Shown here piece after piece: positions 20,119-23,245 of a DNA stretch of 23,245 bases (position 1 is its first letter; the number at the start of each line of letters is the position of its first letter). Where the stretch lies: positions 1 to 23,245 of the forward strand of contig DAOWNV010000007.1 in assembly GCA_030642405.1 (NCBI GenBank), written 5' to 3'. Position numbers and translations under genes: made by a program. The notes under the pieces are model-generated. The model worked only from the letters and a program-made list of their open reading frames with translations. It did no database searches and was not told the origin of the DNA. The DNA is from Desulfosarcina sp. Lineage in GTDB: Bacteria; Desulfobacterota; Desulfobacteria; Desulfobacterales; Desulfosarcinaceae.

Positions 20119-23100
20119 ATGGAAAAATCACCTCTAATTGCCGTCGTTGGGATGGATGGAATTTTCCCCGGTTCCCCGGATCTCGATACGTTTTGGAAAA
20201 ATATTGTTCAGGGCATTGATCAAAGCGCACCCGTGCCCGAAAATCGTTGGATATCGTCCTTTTCGGATAGGCTCCGCTCCGTTTTGACGCCGGACCACAC
20301 CTATTCCAGTCATGCCTGTCTGATCAACGGCTTTTCATTCGATCCGCATCTGTTTTCTCTGGATGCAAATCTGACACAACATCTGGACCCGGGTCATCAG
20401 CTCACCCTGACGGCTGGAAAACGAGCCGTTGAGAGATGCATGACCGCACCTGTTGATCCTAACCGTGTTGACGTCATTTTAGCTGCCATTGCCTTGCCGA
20501 CGGACAGCGCCTCCGCATTTTCCAGAAAAATCATGGGCCGGGCCATCGAAAACCATCTTTTTCCCAACCGTTTGGATTCAAAAGAAACGATTTCTCGTCA
20601 CCAGGCTTTTGCAAGTCGTGTGGATGGCTTCCCCGCGGCTCTATTGGCTGCTGAAATGGGATTCGGTGGCGATAGTTTTACCCTGGACGCTGCCTGTGCA
20701 TCGTCCATGTACGCACTCAAGCTCTCCTGCGACGCCTTGAATGCAGACCGTGCCGATATGGTCGTCACAGGAGGAGTTTCCCGGCCTGAATGCCTATACA
20801 CCCAAACCGGTTTCAGCCAACTCCAGGCACTCTCACCATCAGGCCGCTGTTCTCCGTTCGATCGAAACGCCGATGGATTGGTGGTTGGTGAAGGTGTCGG
20901 CATTCTTGTTCTCAAACGACTATCCGATGCACTGGATCACGGTGATATCATTCACGGCGTTATCCATGGTATCGGTCTTTCCAACGACATGCGGGGAAAC
21001 CTGCTGGCACCGGAAACCAAAGGTCAGGTTCGTGCCATGCAGCAAGCGTATCGAATCGCCGGATGGAAACCGTCGGACGTGGATCTGATCGAATGCCACG
21101 GAACCGGAACACGTGCAGGAGATACAACGGAAATCAAGAGTCTTGTCAAACTCTGGGAAAAAGAAGGTCACATAGAAAACAGTTGCGCCATCGGTTCCGT
21201 CAAATCCATGATCGGTCACCTTCTGACAGCAGCCGGTGCCGCCGGTATGATCAAAACGCTTTTGGCCATTGGGCACCAAACCTTGCCACCGACCATACAT
21301 TTTGATGCTCCTCCGAAAAACAGCCCTCTCGAAGGATCCCCGTTTGTTGTTCAGAACCAGCCGGGCGTCTGGAAAGAACGCTCGTCCCATTGTCCACGGC
21401 GTGCTGCAGTCAGCGCTTTCGGCTTTGGCGGTATCAACGCCCATGTCCTTTTTGAACAGTGGCAGGTTCCCGAAAAAACGGATCTAAACATCGAATCCGG
21501 TACAATATCCATACAAAAACGTCTTGATGAGCTCAAGCCCTGCCCGATCGCCATCGTCGGTATGGAAACAACCGTAGGCGCATTGAAACGGTTGAAGAAT
21601 TTCGAACAGGCCGTATTTTCGGGGAAAAGTGCAATCACACACCGTCCTTCGGATCGATGGAAAAGAGCTGACAGGACGCTGGTAAATCAAATGGACGGAT
21701 TCGACCCACAGGGCGCGTACATGGACGAAATCACCATAAACATTGGTGATTTTCAAATTCTTCCTAGCGAAATAAATGACATCCTGCCCCAGCAATTGTT
21801 AGCCTTAAAAGTAGGTGCCGGCGCTTTGGTCGATGCCGGTCTACCACTGCGCCAACCCCGCGAACGAATGGGAGTGGTCTTCGGCATCGAATTCGATTTT
21901 GAAGCCACCAATTTTAATTTACGTTGGCAAATGGCCGGTGCCGCCAAAAAATGGAATTCTGAGAATACACTGGGGCTGGATGAAATCCATATGGATCTAT
22001 GGTTGGAACGCCTTCGTGATCAATGCTCGCCGCCCTTGACACCCTCGCGTGTAATGGGAGCTCTGGGAGGCATTGTCGCCAGTCGGCTGGCCAGAGAATT
22101 TCGATTCGGAGGTCCAAGCTTCGTTGTCAGCGCAAATGCTGCATCGGGTATTAAAGCACTTCGTGTAGCAGTAGATCTTCTTTGCCAAAATGCCGTGGAT
22201 GCAATGCTGGTCGGGGCTGTGGATTTGGCTGGTGAAGGGCGTAACGTCATTCGCATGAATCGCCTCTCTTCTATTTCCAGAAACAATCAGGTCCGTCCAT
22301 TCGATGCCTCGGCGGATGGCACACTTCCCGGTGATGGGGCCGTCGCCATGGTCCTCAAACGGTTAGACCAGGCTAAAGCCGATAATGACCGCGTGTACGC
22401 CGTCATTCACGGCATAGGCGGTGCCGGGGGAACGGATCCGACAAAAAACTCATTGGATGAATCGGTCTATTGTCGATCCCTGAACCGATGCCTTTCTAAA
22501 AGTCGGCTGAAGGCAGACAAGATATCCTTTGTGGAAACCCACGGATCAGGCATACCAAACCTGGACAGGATAGAGATGTCTGCTTTGTCCGATTTTTTTA
22601 GCAGATACATCCCGGATGATCCGGAATCGGCAATAGCGCTGGGCTCCACAACACCGATATCCGGTTATACCGGTGCTGCCCACGGTCTTTTTTCCGTTTT
22701 GAAAACCGCACTCTGTCTTTACCATCGCAGGTTACCGCCTTTGGTCGGATTTGAGGTGTCCAATTTTTCTTTCATGGATTCCAACCGGTTCCATGTACCA
22801 AACCGGTTGCAACCCTGGTATCGGAATCGAGAAGCAGGCCCGCAAACCGCTGTCAGCGCTTGTGTTACAATGGATGGTACCTGCAGCCATGTTCTCTTGC
22901 AGGTGGATGAAAAAGAGGACTTACAGAAAAAAAAGAGTCCGGATCCCTTGTCTTTTGAAAGCCAGGCCGGTCTTTTCGTGGTTACGGGCAACAGCGAAGC
23001 CCAGCTCAAAGAAGGATTATCCGAGTTGGAGAGATTGCTTTCAAGTACGCTTGATCAAGTGTCCGTTGACACTGCCGCAGCCCGATGGCAAGAGGCCTTT

Positions 23101-23245
23101 CCTCCTGAAAAAACGGAAAAACTGGCCATCGCTCTGATTCTCCGGTCCGGGGAAAACCATCTGGATCTGATTCGACAAGGGCAGACGGCCATCGAATCCG
23201 AAGGATCCGATTTCAAGTCCGGCAATGTATTTTACAAGAAAAACC
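20119..23245 (+). CDS. PUFA-synthase/PKS-like multidomain protein, KS-CLF part (runs off right edge)
   Basis: One reading frame runs unbroken from ATG 20119 to the edge (1042 codons). Domain 1 (about residues 5-445) is a beta-ketoacyl synthase with the full triad: Cys193 in DAACASS, His327 in ECHGTGT and His367 in GSVKSMIGH (with Lys362), ending in GFGGINAHVLFE. It should catalyse decarboxylative Claisen condensation. Domain 2 (about 475-900) is clearly homologous, but Cys is Ala674 (VSANAASG), the second His is Tyr (GSTTPISGY) and the Lys is Thr; only the first His (808) survives. This is a chain-length-factor-like inactive partner. From about 955 a linker (LFVVTGNSEAQLKEGLSELE, later GNVFYKKN) resembles that leading to an acyltransferase. 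KS-CLF(-AT) is the order of Pfa/PUFA-type iterative synthases. The Shine-Dalgarno sequence is poor; an upstream in-frame TGA at 20095 rules out a longer start nearby. Confidence 0.92.
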   Translation, partial: MEKSPLIAVVGMDGIFPGSPDLDTFWKNIVQGIDQSAPVPENRWISSFSDRLRSVLTPDHTYSSHACLINGFSFDPHLFSLDANLTQHLDPGHQLTLTAGKRAVERCMTAPVDPNRVDVILAAIALPTDSASAFSRKIMGRAIENHLFPNRLDSKETISRHQAFASRVDGFPAALLAAEMGFGGDSFTLDAACASSMYALKLSCDALNADRADMVVTGGVSRPECLYTQTGFSQLQALSPSGRCSPFDRNADGLVVGEGVGILVLKRLSDALDHGDIIHGVIHGIGLSNDMRGNLLAPETKGQVRAMQQAYRIAGWKPSDVDLIECHGTGTRAGDTTEIKSLVKLWEKEGHIENSCAIGSVKSMIGHLLTAAGAAGMIKTLLAIGHQTLPPTIHFDAPPKNSPLEGSPFVVQNQPGVWKERSSHCPRRAAVSAFGFGGINAHVLFEQWQVPEKTDLNIESGTISIQKRLDELKPCPIAIVGMETTVGALKRLKNFEQAVFSGKSAITHRPSDRWKRADRTLVNQMDGFDPQGAYMDEITINIGDFQILPSEINDILPQQLLALKVGAGALVDAGLPLRQPRERMGVVFGIEFDFEATNFNLRWQMAGAAKKWNSENTLGLDEIHMDLWLERLRDQCSPPLTPSRVMGALGGIVASRLAREFRFGGPSFVVSANAASGIKALRVAVDLLCQNAVDAMLVGAVDLAGEGRNVIRMNRLSSISRNNQVRPFDASADGTLPGDGAVAMVLKRLDQAKADNDRVYAVIHGIGGAGGTDPTKNSLDESVYCRSLNRCLSKSRLKADKISFVETHGSGIPNLDRIEMSALSDFFSRYIPDDPESAIALGSTTPISGYTGAAHGLFSVLKTALCLYHRRLPPLVGFEVSNFSFMDSNRFHVPNRLQPWYRNREAGPQTAVSACVTMDGTCSHVLLQVDEKEDLQKKKSPDPLSFESQAGLFVVTGNSEAQLKEGLSELERLLSSTLDQVSVDTAAARWQEAFPPEKTEKLAIALILRSGENHLDLIRQGQTAIESEGSDFKSGNVFYKKN

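Noticed and set aside
19914..20219. 101-codon plus-strand frame before the synthase gene
   Set aside because: It overlaps the synthase start out of frame, has no recognisable domain, and its sequence turns into a shadow of the KS N-terminus.
20920..21444. 174-codon minus-strand frame
   Set aside because: It is antisense to the ketosynthase active-site His region.
22081..22160. Second KS-like domain as an active ketosynthase
   Set aside because: The active-site Cys position is Ala674, and the second His and Lys are Tyr and Thr, so catalysis of condensation is not credible.
1..23245. tRNA, rRNA, CRISPR arrays, insertion sequences or prophage genes
   Set aside because: I looked for tRNA-like cloverleaf ends, regularly spaced repeats, transposase motifs and terminal inverted repeats and found none that held up by eye.

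Overview
The window looks like chromosomal DNA from a Desulfobacteraceae-like member of the Desulfobacterota (formerly Deltaproteobacteria), with base composition near half G+C. This assignment is inference from gene content: a DUF2760 protein, an SSS-symporter/STAC/histidine-kinase fusion, a C-terminal J-domain protein, a YceD-type protein and a PUFA-synthase-like megaenzyme. I saw no tRNA, rRNA, CRISPR array or insertion sequence.

Layout. Positions 1-2610 (minus strand) hold a compact ispF-cysS-uvrB operon; uvrB runs off the left edge. A divergent pair on the plus strand follows: Hsp33 (hslO) and an MFS transporter 3 bp behind it. These meet a minus-strand NUDIX hydrolase with 1 bp between the stop codons. 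The NUDIX start overlaps, as ATGA, the 3' end of a TPR gene that has lost its 5' part. Behind that remnant (5799-8393, minus) sits an unusual two-gene unit. It encodes a 672-residue single-pass membrane protein with acidic tandem repeats at the N-terminus and 24-residue leucine-rich repeats at the C-terminus, and a small secreted coiled-coil protein whose ATG directly abuts its stop. Next is glucose-6-phosphate isomerase, split by a frameshift (8612-10242, minus), and a small Cys-rich protein.

From 10776 to 16404 the plus strand carries a DUF2760 protein, a two-gene sensor unit (74-residue membrane protein plus the 908-residue symporter-kinase, with no response regulator in view), a conserved 116-residue cytoplasmic protein, a YceD/DUF177 protein without the usual rpmF behind it, a possible truncated small ORF, and a four-helix membrane protein. 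A convergent J-domain protein (minus), an Fsr-like MFS exporter (plus) and a tandem universal stress protein (minus) follow.

From 20119 to the right edge there is one uninterrupted reading frame of at least 1042 codons. It encodes an intact ketosynthase followed by a ketosynthase-like domain that has lost its active-site Cys, the KS-CLF arrangement of Pfa/PUFA-type secondary lipid synthases. It is the most notable item in the window and very probably opens a larger cluster to the right. Most of the rest is housekeeping (isoprenoid precursor synthesis, tRNA charging, DNA repair, redox chaperone, sugar phosphate metabolism, stress proteins).
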